Source of the DNA: Heterohyrax brucei
Lineage: Eukaryota > Chordata > Mammalia > Hyracoidea > Procaviidae
Assembly (NCBI GenBank): GCA_028571685.1
Contig: CM053162.1
Coordinates: 5,336,001 to 5,400,000 of the forward strand
Length of the DNA stretch: 64,000 bases
Direction of reading: 5' to 3'
Shown: positions 20,906 to 33,489 of the stretch, piece after piece
Numbering within the stretch: the first letter of the stretch is position 1
How the letters are laid out: every line of letters begins with the position of its first letter
Made by a program: the position numbers and the translations under genes
The notes under the pieces: generated by a model
What the model saw: only the letters and a program-made list of their open reading frames with translations
The model's database searches: none
What the model was told of the DNA's origin: nothing

Positions 20906-22689
20906 GCAAGTCACTGTTTTTCATTGAATTAAGTCATCTGGGTGCAGGGATGGCCCACACAGAATCAACTGGGATCATCAGGCCAGGTACTAGGACTAGG
21001 CTGGTAGGCCTTCAACTGGCTGTATGTAGGGTGACTACGTAATTATCACTTAAACTGACACACTCTTGAGAGTGGAAGGTGGCTATTTATAAGCATGCTG
21101 TGAAATCCAGTGTAAACTGGGTCTGTCCTGGGCAAAACTTACAATACAGTTACTCTTCCTATGACAACAACAAAACATTCTTGATGTTGCTATACAAATA
21201 AATTAATTTCAAAGGCTGGTGTTGGGAGGGAAGCCTCAATTCTCCTCCCTTCCCCCACCCAAAGCAAGCAAAGGATAAGTTTTCTAGTTATTCCATTATT
21301 AGAAATAATTGGAAGATTCTGGACTGAACCTATAGAGTAGCAATATTCATGCTTTAATATGGATAAGCATCAAGTTGGAGGAATGTGGAAATGGGGATTC
21401 TTACATCCCAGAGTCCCCTCCCCACATTCCACCCTCGCTAGCTTCTGACCCTGTAGGTTTGCTAAGGGCTCAAAAACTGATTTTCTAAAAGCCCTCTCAG
21501 GGAATTCTGAGGTCAGATGTCCACTGACCACAGAGCAGAGTACATTTTTATTGCTCCAACCATTTCCCTGCTGAGAAACTGGACTGGGATGACTTGCCAC
21601 GCCTGTTAAGGCTAGTGCAGGCCAAGTTAAGTGAAACTTTCTAAGGACACATATAAATGAGAGAAGTGGTATCTCATTAATTTTCTTGATCAATCTATCT
21701 GCTTTCAATGGTTGTTTATTTTTTAATCAGTAGTATATTGACAGTAAAGCATGAGAATTAGGTTCACTTTTTCACTGTTAATACTGAAATATCCCTGCTG
21801 GTCTAGAGTAGAAATTATACTACTATAAACAAGAAAACATGCAATAAATAAAAACTTTTCAAAGGCACTTAAACGTTTTGTCAATAACTATTTAAGCTCT
21901 GCTTTTAAATACACTGATTTGCTCTTGTTTTTCTTCTACCTCTAAGTAATTTTGGCCAGGACAGCATGTTACAATTTATATTTAGCTACTTTTTAGAATG
22001 TAAATGTCAGCAGCTTTTTTAACCTAGCTAGGTCACTCTGCTCACCAAATGGATTTAAGTTTCTCTCTTCTAAAGTTTGTCTCCCTATGTGGAATTCTTG
22101 CTTTCTGCATTCTCATTCTGTATCTTTCTCCTGTCCTCTTTCTGAATCTCCATTTAAAGAGAATGTGTTGTATCCCTTAGCTGCCTTAGTTTCTTCTGCA
22201 TCACTCACCCAGGACCACTCCTTCTGGGTCAATAGTATTACCTAGATTCTAAAAAATTCTTGTGTCTTGATTCCTTTTACACATGTTGAACCTAACTTAG
22301 AGAAGAGAACTTAAGTAAATCCCAGTTTGACACAATATTCACAGTGCTTTTGAAAAAAATTGCTCTTACTGTAGGGTCTGAACTTGTGTACCCAGGGAGT
22401 GGTCACCACATAGGCTGAAAAAGGGCAGTAGGCACTGCCAGACCCAATCCTGGCTGCCCTCACCTTACAGTATAGCATGAGCCCGTTCACTGGCCTTACC
22501 TGCAATCAAGCTTCTGTGGCCAGCATCACGTCTATACACCCTAAGCAGGGTCACACAGGAATTCAAAGAGGTCTGGATACACTCAAAGATTGCCAAGTCC
22601 CATGTACTACTACTAGGCCCTAAGTGATTTCCTAGGAGAGGAATCCTGGGAGCCTCCAAGCTGAGCTAGCATGTGGAAACAACAAGAGT
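20906..22689. other. OPCML: Intronic sequence, apparently single-copy
   Basis: No repeat or coding similarity is recognised over about 1.8 kb. The 112-codon minus-strand frame at 21370-21708 has no visible domain. Confidence 0.4.
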
Positions 22690-22892
22690 CTTCAACTTAC
22701 CAACCTGGGTTCTCATTTCTTCTTGTGCATTAGAATTCCCTGAGAAGTTTATAGAATATGGCAGCACCACAGCCCCACCCTAGAGCAACTCAACTAATCT
22801 GTAAGAGCAGTCACAAGAAGCTATTTTTCTTTAACTCAGCTCTTTGGTTAATTTTAATGTGCACTCAGGATTAGGAACCCCTGTTCTAGGTG
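22690..22892 (+). mobile_element. MER5A-like hAT DNA transposon relic
   Basis: Phrases such as TTGTGCATTAGAATTCCCTG, AGCACCACAGCCCCACCCTA and AGGATTAGGAACCCCTG follow the order of MER5A. A SINE lies directly downstream. Confidence 0.5.
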
Positions 22893-23060
22893 TGGAAACC
22901 CTAGTGGTATAATGGTTAAATGCTATGGCTGCTAACAAAAAGGTCAGCAGTTAGAATCCACTAGGCACTCCTTGGAAATTTGATAGGGCTGTTCTACTCT
23001 GTCCTATTGGGTTGCTATGCATCAGAAATGACTCGACAGCAATGGCTTTGGCTTTATTTA
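22893..23060 (+). mobile_element. AfroSINE, sense
   Basis: The complete order is visible: tRNA-like head (ACCCTAGTGGTATAATGGTT), B-box-like region, body (GTTCTACTCTGTCCTATTGG) and ATGACTCGACAGCAATGGCT tail. The antisense copy at 23390 lies about 330 bp downstream. Confidence 0.9.
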
Positions 23061-23389
23061 GGTACATCTTCCTAGACATCATTCCAGAGCAGTTTCCCTG
23101 ATATTTATTCTTCTACCTTAACCTACCAGCCACAGACATTTTGCATCCTTGGGTCTTTCTCTCTTCTCCTCCTAGCAAAGAGCTAAAACTTTCCAGTGGG
23201 TCAGAATTGATATTCCAGGACCGTCTAACTACATGAATCACTTGAGTCCTTCTTTTCTGGTATTGTCCTCAGTTTCCCACCCATAAGAAAATGGGAGTCA
23301 CTGACTAGTTCCTTCACCCTCAGGCTTGCACAGAAGGGAGGACTGGGGAACTCTGCCTACCACTAGGGGACTTCTCTAGCCCCAGCTCC

Positions 23390-23552
23390 AAAAACCAAAC
23401 TAAGCCTATTCCCATAAAGTTGATTCTGACTCATAAGGACCCTATAGGAACAATTAGACCTACCCCATAGGGTTTCCAAGGAGCAACTGGTAAATTTGAA
23501 CACTTGTCCATTTGGTTATCAGCCGAGCTCTTAACTATGGTACCACCATGGG
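23390..23552 (-). mobile_element. AfroSINE, antisense
   Basis: It runs from the A-rich 3' tail in antisense (AAAAACCAAACTAAGCC) through the body (CCCATAGGGTTTCCAAGGAG) to the tRNA-like head (AGCTCTTAACTATGGTACCA). Confidence 0.88.
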
Positions 23553-24270
23553 TTCAATTTAGGGGACTGTTATTAATGCACTCCTTCTGCCACTGAGAGC
23601 TCAGTTAACTGTAACACAAGTGCACTGATCTCGTCATTGGACAACTTAATGTCAGCCTCAGGGAAGGCAGCCAGCAAGAAGCTCTGGATGGGGCAAGTGT
23701 CCCTCCATCAGGAAAGGTCCTTCAGCCACCGTTTGACAAAAGGTGACTGAGCTGAAGACAGGAAGCTTCTGTCACTCTGGCAAGTGAGACACTGACCTGA
23801 GGCTCAGCCTCCAAACCAAAATGACTTTCACACAATTCAATTGCTTGTATTAATTAAGGAAAATGAAACAGTAAGTTTATCACACTTTTCATTGACTCCA
23901 AGGCAGCTACAGGAACGTAACTGGGAGTCGGGAGCCAGCAAGGATGGAATGCACTGCTATCCACACTCCCTGGTTACATTAAGGAGGTGAGCCCAGAGCT
24001 GCTTATTGCCAGCAGTAAAAGTACTAAAGCAAGCTGGAGGTGGGAGAACAGCGCATGGGGAGAGGAGACTGCCAGGAAAAGGAAAGACTAAATAGAAAGG
24101 GGGAAGTTGGGGGACTCAAGGTTTTCAAACCTTCCACCATCAGGCATAGATTGAACAAATGCTATCTGTGTAGCCTATACTAGATGCCACAGAAATTCAA
24201 AGAAATGGAAGATATTATTCTTACACTAAGAGTACTTGCAGTTTGGACAGTGGGGTGTTACCATATAGGA
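23553..24270. other. OPCML: Intronic sequence, nothing recognised
   Basis: No repeat family or coding similarity was found. Confidence 0.4.
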
Positions 24271-24452
24271 AGGAGTCCTTGGGTGGCACAAACAGTTAAG
24301 AACTCAAGTACTAGCCAAAAGGCTGACAATTCAAACTCGGAGACACCTCAGAAGACAGGCCAGGCAATCTGCTTCTGAAAGGTCACAGGCTTAAAAATGC
24401 TATGACATGATTCCACCAGTCATAGACAACTCAACAGCAACTAGCAACAACT
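24271..24452 (+). mobile_element. AfroSINE (long variant), sense
   Basis: The head GGAGTCCTTGGGTGGCACAA is followed by the variant body (GAGACACCTCAGAAGACAGG) and the tail CAACTCAACAGCAACTAGCA. Confidence 0.8.
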
Positions 24453-27110
24453 ACCACCGTGAAGGAAACAAGTGCAGACAGCACAAGACTGAGTTTTTGT
24501 GAGCCTAACAGTGGCCTGAATGCTGAAACCTACCCGATTACAAACCCAAGAATGTTTCTATCCTTTGAAGGAAGCTGTGGTGTTGGGAGGTGATTGGAGA
24601 TGATGGCAGGTTCCTAGGGAGAGAGGAGCACCCTATACCAGACCCCAGGCTCCAGGAAAAAGAGACCTCATTTTTTCCTTGTTCGTATCTCTCCCTTGTG
24701 GGAGATGGAGTAATTGGTAAGACTATTGGGCAGGCATCCTTTGGACCAAGTTAACCAGGAACAAGGCCACCGCAGAGAAATAAGGTCATCTGCAACTCCA
24801 TCACCTTGATTGCCCTCTGCTGAGGTCTACCGGGTGCTCCTTGCCCTGTAATCTCTGTTCAACACCACCTTTCTTCTCTGTTCCAGGTGCAGAGCCTGTG
24901 ACTAAGTACTCAGAGACTTCTATTACATAAACTCAACTGTCTGCAGTTTGCAGGGGAACAGTAGGAAACTCCACATCACCCTCAACTTCTAAGCCCAGAT
25001 TATAGTCTAGATTTACAGTAGTAACACTGACATTCTGATCTACTTGTGGCTTATGTGATTGTGGTCTATTGACCAGAAGTCTGGAAAGATAGATGGATGA
25101 GTGATGGAGTTTGGGCATACATTCTTCACAATCATCTATAATCTCTGCCTCACCTTGAAGACCTCATGGGAACAGAGGCAGCGAGGAGAAGAATGCTTCA
25201 GAGAAGAGGACCAGTAGGACAGGAGTAGACTGCTTTGTTCTTGAGACTTACCTTGCTCCAGGCCTCAGTCAGGATTTCTAGCAAATATACAATTATGCCA
25301 GCCAACTGACACCTTATTGTAAGCATAGCACAATCCTTAGCAGACTAAAAGCTCTGTTGTTTGACAGCTTGGGTTACTATCTAGTCTTGATGAGTGGGTG
25401 AGAGGATATTTTTAAGGGTGAATAAGAAGTTTAGTTACGGCAAATAGACCAGAAGCATGCTTACAGCCATCTGACCTTCTGATTCAGTTTTCCAAGCTCA
25501 GTACTGATAGTAGGGTAGCAGAGGGACTTGTTTTCTTAGTTTTCAGAAAACCTACCTGAGCCAAATGAATCATAGGGGTACGCATGTTCTCCCTAATCTC
25601 CTGTGTTTGTTTTGATTCCAACTTTGCTTACTTCTTCATCCGAGTTCTTCCTTTGGCACCTTTCTCTGTCTACTTCATTCTCTCTTGCGGATGCCACCTG
25701 AGATATCCCTCACATATACCTCTCATTCTCCTTCTGCTCATTTCCTCTCTGGCATACACCCCCAAGGACATAATTCTGTGAGTCACCTCCTCACAGTCCT
25801 CATGCAGAAACTGACATTTAACCTCATCAAGCAGATTTCAGAGATGGGGCAGCAGCTTCTGTGGCATACTTACAGGGACCATAGGAGTAGAGCATTTAGG
25901 AGATGACCTATCATCCTTCCAAACAAGAAGTCAGGCAGGGTTTGCCTCAAAATAAGCGTAGTTTTAAAAATGCTATGATGCAAACCATTCAGCAGAAGGA
26001 GATGATGGGAGGATGACCCATACAGAGAAGAAGCCAAAGTCTTTGACTCTTGTGGTACTTCCAACACTATAATTGGGATGATTTGGCTGAGGAAATGGAA
26101 GGGAAAGTGGGGTGCAAGAGTGATGGCAAATGCACATGGCTGGATAGGATACGAGGATGGAGAAGAGTCAGAAGCAGATCAGGACACCTCCAGTGTAGGC
26201 AAGTTCTAACTTTGGTTTCCCATCAGATGTCTTCATCCTGAATGCTTAGTTTTTTTCACCTCTAACAAATTTTCTGGCCTACTATATCATAGTTGAGAGA
26301 TCTCAAAACTATTGAAAACTGAAAAATTGAGCCTTGGGGCAAAAACATAAAAATTAGTTCAAGCTGCATGTCGATGAGGTTGTAAGCTGCATGCCATTGT
26401 GGACCTCATCTCCTATGTTGTTTCTACCCTCCACTCCACAGTTGCTAATGAAAAACTTAGCTCCCAATAGGTATGAGTACAGTAGCTGCAGATGATGTCA
26501 ACAGCAGGCTAAGCCAGGGATATTTCTCCTCTTAGGCAGTTTCTCTGTCTGTTCTTCCATTTTTCAGATGGGACAGGACTTGTTTGTAGATGGGGCTTGT
26601 TTTCTGCATTCTGTGACTGTGTTATATCAGAATAGGACTTCTTATACAAGCCCCAGCACCCTGCCACTCATAGGACACACTCGCTCTAACCCCAAGTGCG
26701 CATCAGGCATCTGAGTGATCTTACAGAAACAAAGCTCAGGGATCTCCCACATCTCCTGATAAATGACACAATACACATCCCTGGAGATCATAATCATAAT
26801 CTTTATATGTTTCTTCTTCTTTTCCAATTTCTGGCTTCATCGTCAGTAGTCTGAATACCTGGCAAAGAAGATTAAGCATTCATTGCCTTCTGACCCATTT
26901 TACGTAGCATGGGACAGAATTTTACATAGTAACCAGAACAGGGGATGGTAGAGAAGCATTAAACCTCTCAGTTCCCTAAGTCCCCAGGCATTTAACAAAC
27001 TAGATTTATTCTAGTTTGAAAATCTCAGTCAACACTCACAGTAGTTAATAAAATAGTATTTAAGCTGTCTTTGCTAGACCTGAGACAGAGAGAAATTTGA
27101 ACATCCTTTA
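24453..27110. other. OPCML: Intronic sequence, apparently single-copy
   Basis: About 2.7 kb with no gene and no repeat that I can name. The open frames (e.g. 25584-25781 and 25685-25906) lack any recognisable domain. Confidence 0.4.
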
Positions 27111-27262
27111 TGGAGCCCTGATGATGCAGTAATTAAGAATTAAGCTGCTGATGAAAAGGTTAGCAGTTCAAATCCACCAGGTCCTCCTTGGAAACCCTAT
27201 GAGGAGGCTGCACTCTGTTTTGTACAATCATGATGAGTCAGAATTGACTGTATGACAACGGA
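27111..27262 (+). mobile_element. AfroSINE, sense
   Basis: It has the head TGGAGCCCTGATGATGCAGT, a B-box-like TTCAAATCC and the body CCTTGGAAACCCTATGAGGA. Confidence 0.87.
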
Positions 27263-28355
27263 ATATACCCATTTTACACAAAGAAATCTCTGTGGAGGAT
27301 ATGGGCATTCAGTTAGATTATAAAGAGGTTTTAGCGGTTCTAATCCTCAGCCTCAATGTATTCTACTGATCTCTATGTCCAAATGCTACTGTATCTTTTG
27401 AAGACACAAGCTACGCAGAGTCTCAGCACATGGGGTACACAGTCAGTGTTGTCAACCAGTCTACCACTTTTCAGACCTAAATAATTTTAAGTCACAGTCA
27501 GCAAATGAGCAGCACTTGTATGGTTCCTTACAACATCACTACTCCAATTGTGGTCTGAGGCCTAAGAGCATCAGTACCACCCAATCACTTGATAGAAATA
27601 CAGAGTCTCAGGTCCCACACAGACCTTCTGAATGAAAATATCTTTTTAAAAGATACTCAATAAATTTATATGCAAATTAAAATCTGAGAAGCACTACTTT
27701 ATAATACAAAGTTGACAAAATTCATTTTCTTAATGAGGTAGTATTACCATAATGATTTCTATTTTGCATGAAACACACTCTTCCTTCTTCTATTTTTAGT
27801 TGTCACATAATGGTCCCATAAGAGCAGTGTTCCAGAGAGTGAAGATAAATCCTCACCCCATGCTGCTTCAAGAAGTGTCCAGGATCTGTCTTACTCACAA
27901 GAATTACTTACCTTACGGCATACAGCCTTTCCTGTTGTGAAATGGCCCATTCCCTTTGTGGGGGTCAACCAATTCTAAGATGACTAACGTTCATGGATGC
28001 CACCCTGTCAGAGGATTTTAAAGCATCTAGCTGGTATACACCACCAAGTGTGATTTGAGACCTTGTTACTCTCTTCAAGGAAAGGGGGACAGCGACCTGC
28101 CCAAACTGCCTGACAGGCTGCTGCAGATAACCAGTTTGTTAGGTTACATGCAACTGAGTTTAATTACTGTAGCAAATACTCCACAGAGCATTTTGAAAGA
28201 ATAATGAAGTCTTAATTGTAGGAATCCACACACGTAATCCTGCTATATTGATTCTTTGAAGAAAAAGTGAGGTAAGACAAGAAAGTCATTTTGGTGTGTG
28301 GGATTTTATTGTTTATTCCATGAAAGTACTCACATTGGTCAACTGGCATAATCTC
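27263..28355. other. OPCML: Intronic sequence with a possible MER5A relic
   Basis: A MER5A-like core may be present at about 27540-27706 (TTGTGGTCTGAGGCC ... AATCTGAGAAGCACTAC). The remainder is unrecognised. Confidence 0.35.
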
Positions 28356-28562
28356 AATAACAACCAGTTGCCACTGATTCGATTCCAAATCATGGCAACC
28401 CATGGGTGTCAGAGTAGATTCGTGCTCCATTTCAGTTCCGTGGCTGATTTTTGTTAAATAGATCACCAGGCTTTTCTTCTGAGGTGCTTTTAGGTACACT
28501 CAAACCTCCAAACATTTGGTTAGCAGTGGAATGGATTAACCTTTGCATCATCCAGAGATGCC
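28356..28562 (-). mobile_element. AfroSINE (long variant), antisense
   Basis: The 3' body in antisense (CCAGTTGCCACTGATTCGAT), GTGGCTGATTTTTGTTAAAT, TCTGAGGTGCTTTTAGGTAC and a head with GGTTAGCAGTGGAATGG are in order. Confidence 0.82.
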
Positions 28563-29084
28563 CACAGTTTCAATAAACGAGGCTATCTTTGTCAGACTTC
28601 TTGAAATAAATTATCTCAAAGCCCCCATTGTCTCCCTGCCCCCTCACAGACACTTTTCCCTTCTGCTGCACACATAGTGAATCATGGCTTGGGTGAGTGA
28701 GCCATTGGACCAGTACATGCTTTTAGAGAGCTGTGGGAATAGTTGTACTTAAGAAGTTTTCATTATCCTGTAAATTAACTTGGCCTTAAGACTTGGAGCA
28801 TGAAGAAGAATTGAGCAACAGTCCTGCTAGAAATCAAATATTTTTCCTCTGTCTTGGACAAGTTTTCAGAGGATCCTGGTTTTTTGAGTTAAATGAGAAC
28901 ATCTACTTTTTCAAGACCATTGGTCTGTTCTTTATGCACACAGAAAAGGAATAAGGTAAGGGGTCCATGTTCAGCCAGAACAAATAATGTTATGAGAGCA
29001 TATGATGGTGGCTGAAAGCAGGGACAGTACTGTGGTTCAGATATTTTTGGATCATGAATTCACCATTTTACAAGTTCCTAAGAG
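28563..29084. other. OPCML: Intronic sequence, nothing recognised
   Basis: This is the left flank of the large retrotransposon nest. No coding content was seen. Confidence 0.4.
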
Positions 29085-30422
29085 TAAAGCACTCCCACTT
29101 GTCTGTTTGTGGTACTGTGGGGGCTTGTGTGTTGCTGTGATGCTTGAAGTGATCTGACTTGTATTTAGATTCCATTAAAGTCACCCATGGTGGACACGTT
29201 TCAGCTGAGTTTCCAAACTAAGACAGACTGAGAAGAAGGATCTGGCAGCCTACTTTTGAAAAGAATTAGCCAGTGAAAACCTTATGAGTAGCAGTAGAAC
29301 AATGTCAGATATAGTGCCAGAAAATGAGCTCACCAGGTTGGGGGAGGCACACAGAAGACAACTGCATAAGGGCTGCCACCTCAAAGTAGAGTCAATCTTA
29401 ATGACACGGATGCAGTAAAGCTTTTGGGACTTTTGTGTGCTGATGTGGCATGACTCAAAATGAGAATAAACAGCTGCAAACACTCAATAATAATTGGAAC
29501 ATGGAACGTACAGAGTATGAATCTAGAAAAATTAAAAATCATAAAAAAAGAAACAACACATGAACATTGCATTTGTGAGCTGAAATGGACCAGTATTGGT
29601 CATTTTGAATCAGACAACCATATAGTCTACTATGTTCAGAATGAAAACTTGAAGAGGAATGGTGTTGCATTCATCATCAGAAAGAACATTTCAACATCTA
29701 TCCTGAAGTACAATGCTGTCAGTGATAAGGCAGTATACATACACCTACAAGGAAGACCAGTTAATACAATTATTATTCAAATTTATACACCAACCACGAA
29801 GGCCAAACATGAAGAAACTGAAGATTTTTATCATCTTCTGCAATCCAAAATTGATAGAGTATGCAATCAGGATGCACTGATAATCACTGGTGATTGGAAA
29901 GCAAAAGTTGGAAACATGGCTGTGGTTATGGAAATGATGCCACAGATCACATGATAGAATTTTTGCAAGACCAGTGAATTCTTCATTATGAATATCTTTT
30001 TTCACCAACACAAAATGGCACCTATATTCATGGACCTCACCAGATGGAATATACAGGAATTAAATTGACTACATCTATGGGAAACGATAATAGGAAAGCT
30101 CTATTTCAGGAGTCAGAACAAGACCAGGTGCTGACTGCAACACAGATCATCAGTTACTCATAGGCAAGTTCAAATTGAAACTAAAGAAAACTAGAAAAAG
30201 TCCCTGAGAGTCAAGGTATGAACTTGAGTATATCCCACCTGAGTTTAGAGACCATCTCAAGAACAGGTTTGATGTGTTGAACACTAATGATAGAAGACCA
30301 GTTAAACTGCAGAATGACATCAAATAAATCATCCATGAGGAAAGCAAAAGGTCATTAAAATGAGAGGAAAGAAAGGAATGATAAAGTAAAAGAACTGAAC
30401 AGAAGGTTTTAAAGGGCAGCTT
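29085..30422 (+). mobile_element. RTE LINE, 5' half (split by L1 insertions)
   Basis: This is the 5' UTR and endonuclease region of an RTE element. It aligns with the 5' segment at 1520-1963 and then continues through the endonuclease frame to about 30422, where L1 sequence begins abruptly. The 3' half of an RTE in the same orientation lies at 40136-41495. The two halves are best read as one insertion later split by L1s, with an internal RTE piece lost. Confidence 0.85.
29460..29954 (+). pseudogene. RTE endonuclease (APE-like) fragment
   Basis: This is a 164-codon open frame with the layout of an APE-type endonuclease of an RTE LINE: IIGTWNVQSMN near residues 11-21, ELKWTSIGHF near 40, GVAFIIRKNIS near 67, then IYTPTTKAKHEETEDFYHLL and IITGDWKAKVGN near 140. 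The catalytic GDWNAKVG-type motif has Lys in place of the expected Asn, so the enzyme is inactive. The frame closes early, before the end of the domain. Intact elements carry the domain joined to a reverse transcriptase; here the continuation is decayed and then interrupted by L1. It starts within the RTE 5' region, so the ATG may be the ancestral start or a nearby in-frame one. Confidence 0.82.
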
Positions 30423-32582
30423 AATTTCCTCTGAGAACTAAGGCCTGAAGTGATAATTGAATGGAGCAGTGTGGACATCCTGGGAGCCCTGGGGTCTGAT
30501 GTAGGGTTGAGGAGTGCCAGTACAGTTGCTTTCTTTGTTAGCCAGGAGGCAAGGACTGAGCATGAGCCGGTTAATATGCTGAACTGCAGTGCTTAAGTAA
30601 ACAGTGTATAGTGCAGCAGAGAGACTGTTCTTGGGATAGCCACATTTTGAGAGCTCATCTGCTGACTGAGGGCACCACTGCACCACCACCCTTTCTTTTC
30701 TGAGCTGTGCCATAGATTCTGCTGTCTCATGGCAGGAAGGACAGCTCAGGTGTGACATCATCTTGGTCAGCTGGGAGGCAGAGTCAGCCACACTGGAGGC
30801 CTCAGCTGAGGCTAATTCTCATGCTGAGAAGCAGTGCCTGTCTGGATATGACTTCTCCAGCAGAAAAGCTGCATTTAAGAAGATCATGCCTAAAGTTACA
30901 GGTAGGGCCTGGCAGATATAGTCAGAAAAGCTGTACACCTTCTCTTCTTTGAACCACGTTATAGCATCTGGGGATGGTCTATGAAGTGCTTTTGTTGTCA
31001 GCAAGGAGGCAAGACCTTCCACCCCTCAGGGCCTGACTGATTTCGTCATCTGATGGACAGCTCCTCACTCAGCAGTTAAGCACCATTTTAAAATTAGAAC
31101 ACCTGGAGAACTGACTTATGAGCAGGGCAGTATCATCTCCACTAGCCTTCACTGATCCACATCATGGCATTGGCTCACTGACCCCCAGTGACTACATAAG
31201 TACAGCACTGTCTTTGCCATCCAGGAGGTGAAGGTTACCACCCCTGATAGCCCAGCTGCCTTCTGTGGACGCTGCACAGCACCTCTTTCAGCAAATAAGC
31301 AGTGTTTGTCCTTAACATATCTGCAGAGTTCAGTGGTCCTGAGGCAGTCAACTGGGATAGAATCCTTCTGTCCTCCATTTACTGAGCTATACCATAGACT
31401 CAACTGGTGCAATGACAGAGTGTCACCACAAGTAGCTCCCCCATTTAGCAGCCAGAAGATGTAACCTGCCACCCCAGAGAGTCTACCTGGGGTCAGTCAC
31501 TAGAGTACACAGAGGCAGCTGTTGACCAAAACTAACAGTGCCAGTATTCTCCTCTTAGAACTACACTTCAGCTCTTATTGAGGTAACACCAGAGAAACTG
31601 AGCAGCTTCTTGATGGCATGAAGACAACAATCAATAGCTAAACACTTAAAGAAGCAGTCTACCATGGCTCCAGAAAACTCCCAAAATAAAGAATCAGAAA
31701 ACTTCACAAACAAAGAGGCCTCTCTTAAATTATTGAAGGTTGAGTACAAAAAAATTATGAATAGAGCCCTTCTAGAGATTACACAGAATGCAACAGAGCA
31801 AAAGGAAAAATTAAGTAAGCTAGTTGAATTTATGGAACAACAACAATCTGAAATCCAGCAGATCAATAATAACATTATGAATTAGACAATTCAATCCAAA
31901 ATCAAAAGAACAGAACTGAGGAGATAGAGGCCAGAGTTAGTGAGCTTGAAGATAGAACAACAGACACCAGCATTTATGAAGAAAAATCAGAGAAAAGAAA
32001 AAGGAATAAGCACTAAGAAACATGTGGGTTTCTATTAAGAGGAATAATCTATGAGTAATTGGAGTTCCTGAACAGGAAAGGATAGCTGAAAACACAGAGT
32101 ATATTGTAGAGTTGCTGACAGGAAACTTCCCTCAAATTATGAAAGAAGAGAACATAGATATCCATGATTCTTATCTAATGCCAGAAAAAGTAGACCTCAA
32201 GAGAAAGACAGCAAGATATAGTCAAGCTTAATTAAATAAATCATAAAGAGAGGCTCTTAAAGGCAGCAAGGCGTAAGCAAAACCAACATTCAGAGGAAAG
32301 CTCTGTAGGCTTTCATCTGAGTTTTCAGCAAAAACAATGCTGTCAAGAAGGCAGTGCGATAACACATTGAAAGCCTCGAGGTTGAAAAACTTCCATTCAA
32401 GAATTATATATCCTGAAAAATTGTCTCTCAGATATGAAGACAAAAGACATTCTCAGATAAATAGAAGTTTAGAGACTTTGTAAAAACCAAACCAAAACTA
32501 CAAGGAAGAGTGAAAGAAGCTCTTTGTTTAGAAAAACAAAAATTGTCAAATCTATAGTTAAGGAGGCAATGCAGGACACAGC
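30423..32582 (+). mobile_element. L1 LINE B, 5' UTR and ORF1 region
   Basis: An L1 in + orientation begins within the first tens of bases of its 5' UTR (CTGAGAACTAAGGCCTGAAG). It contains ORF1 from 31664 (MAPENSQNKESENFTNKE) with the coiled-coil-like segment SKLVEFMEQQQSEIQQIN, and the ORF1 C-terminal region up to about 32540 in broken frames. At 32583 it is interrupted by the 3' end of another L1 and resumes at 33490. Confidence 0.87.
31664..31885 (+). pseudogene. L1 ORF1 N-terminal fragment
   Basis: The 73-codon frame (MAPENSQNKESENF ... SEIQQINNNIMN) corresponds to the N-terminus and start of the coiled coil of the L1 ORF1 RNA-binding protein. An in-frame stop ends it, and the rest of ORF1 lies in other frames downstream. 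Confidence 0.75.
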
Positions 32583-33489
32583 ATTTGCAATGGGCAAAGG
32601 AGATGGACAGACATTTCTCTAAAGAGGAGATCCAGGCAGCCAAAAAGCACATGCAGACATGTTCACGATCATTAATTATTAAAGAAATTCAAATCAAAAC
32701 AACAATGAGATACCATCTCACCCCATCAAGATTGTCTATGATCCAAAAAATGCAAAGCAATAAGTGTTAGATAGGCTGTGAAGAGATTGGAACTCTCCTT
32801 CACTGTTGGTGGGATTGCAGAATGGTGCAACCTCTTTGGAAAGCAGTTTGGCATTACCTTCAAATAATGGATATAGATATACCATTTGACCCATTAATTC
32901 CTCTGCTCGTAATACATCCTACAAAATCAAGGCCATTCACATCAATTGATACATGCACACAAATGTTCATTGCAGCACAGTCCACGATAGCAAAAAGTTG
33001 GAATCAACCCAGATGCCCAACAACAGAAGAATGGATGGGTAAACTTTGGTATATATACTCAATGGAGTCCTATACATTGATAAAGAACAACAATGATAGC
33101 ATCTCTCAATTTGGTTTCAACTGGAGGACATTATGTTGAGTGAAAGTAGTCAGCGACAGAAGGGCAATTATTATATAAGACCCCTACAATAAAAACTTAA
33201 AAGCATGCTCTTGGCTTGACATACATAATAGAAAAGACTCTTGGACAGCTACAAGGGTGGGAAGGGTCAGAGGGCAGGAGGGCAAGGGGCGAGGGTTTAG
33301 ATTAGATAGTTGTTAGAAATTTGGTTGGGTAAAATTGGTGACAATACATATTATTAAGAAGATCAATATTAATGGGACTTTGACACAACTTGTGTACTCC
33401 TCTTAACCCAGTATTGTAAGCACAGAGTATGTACACTTTCATTTTTTATTTAAAAACAAATAATAATAAAATGTAAAAAAAAAAAAAAA
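32583..33489 (+). mobile_element. L1 LINE C, 5'-truncated 3' end nested in L1 B
   Basis: This is about 900 bp of L1 3' sequence, from the end of ORF2 (EMDRHFSKEEIQAAKKHMQT at 32585-32770; VQPLWKAVWHYLQIMDID, IPFDPLIPLL and CTQMFIAAQSTIAKSWNQP at 32822-33139) through a 3' UTR to an A tail at 33475-33489. It separates the ORF1 end of L1 B from that element's inter-ORF region. No clear target-site duplication is visible, and about 150 bp of L1 B appears lost at the junction. Confidence 0.85.
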
